This document shows positions 63,743 to 64,000 of a DNA stretch of 64,000 nt, piece after piece. Source of the DNA: Candidatus Nomurabacteria bacterium. Lineage in GTDB: Bacteria > Patescibacteriota > Saccharimonadia > Saccharimonadales > Saccharimonadaceae. Under the pieces are notes generated by a model. That model ran no database searches and was not told the DNA's origin. It saw only the letters and a list, made by a program, of their open reading frames with translations. Each line of letters opens with the position of its first letter. Position 1 is the first letter of the stretch. Both the position numbers and the translations under genes were made by a program. The stretch lies in the NCBI GenBank assembly GCA_020631935.1, contig JACKGP010000002.1, positions 124,001 to 188,000 on the forward strand, read 5' to 3'.

Positions 63743-64000
63743 ATAACGCTTCACCCATGAGGCAAAACCAAGGTTTCGCTTCATCACACCTTGCATCGAA
63801 TATAAATTCGAACGCGCGGTCTACTCTTTTCCTTTCGGAGCAAAAGTAAGCTTAACGTCTGTTAGAGTGTTAAAAGTTTCATAAAAGAAACAATCTACTC
63901 AAAAAATAGACTGACGATGTTGAATTATATAAATATAAATCAAATGATAAAATTAATTATCAAAAATTGCACAATTAAACTGTTAACGTTCACATCTGTT
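63743..64000 (-). promoter_or_regulatory. 16S leader region
   Basis: A+T-rich upstream region with TATAAT (63929-63924) and a weak TTTTAT 17 bp before it; predicted leader about 170 nt. No protein gene seen up to the window edge. Confidence 0.4.

Overview
The window reads as a chromosome segment of a Candidatus Saccharibacteria (TM7, Patescibacteria/CPR) genome. The reasons are the short 16S rRNA (about 1.49 kb) with the TM7-like sequence AAACATAAAGG at E. coli positions 907-917, minimal gene lengths, densely overlapping genes, a moderate G+C content, and many small lineage-type proteins. TGA is used as a stop, so the recoded Gracilibacteria/Absconditabacteria code does not apply.

Layout. 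1-3636: an envelope/translation operon read leftward (frr, uppS, rseP, CPBP protease, start of proS). 3698-16600: divergent and convergent housekeeping genes (pilin, recF, rpsB-tsf, rpmE, prfA, prmC, htrA, lepB, parAB, rplU). 15431-21600: two unrecognised genes, one with an HPD J-like motif, then galU, a CAP-domain protein and a large Ig-like surface protein. 22166-25112: enolase followed by a D-2-hydroxyacid dehydrogenase fused to phosphoglycerate mutase, a lower-glycolysis/fermentation pair. 25126-30558: ileS preceded by an EcoRI-type adenine methyltransferase and a DUF262-HNH protein that look like a restriction-modification unit. 30654-39998: a DoxX protein, VKOR, a redox-dead thioredoxin-like protein, nrdR, ftsZ, ftsA, map, adk, yqeY, rpsU, recJ and a phosphoribosyltransferase-like gene. 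40038-43479: priA, def, fmt. 43485-48742: an accessory block with two DUF5663-like genes, large membrane/coiled-coil proteins, and a G+C-rich two-gene island (about 45960-47250) with strong Shine-Dalgarno sites and TGA stops, most likely acquired by transfer. 48801-56221: infB, rpsA, an LPQTG protein, a ROK kinase, two metal-site or stress proteins, a candidate structured ncRNA and a C39-like surface peptidase. 56388-63742: rRNA genes broken into separate units (5S and 23S; tRNA-Val, -Ile and -Ala; 16S), with pyrD and a small membrane protein between them.

The strongest window-wide signal is transcription layout. About seventeen first genes of transcription units have a -10 box ending 6-10 nt before the start codon and no Shine-Dalgarno, which predicts leaderless or near-leaderless mRNAs. 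Genes inside operons, and several ribosomal genes, instead have Shine-Dalgarno sites. The long leaders that do exist (rpsB, rpsA, infB, the KGG gene and the G+C-rich gene) contain mutually exclusive hairpins, several of which can mask the ribosome site. Divergent gene pairs often share or abut their -35 elements. Everything here comes from reading the sequence; no homology search was run.
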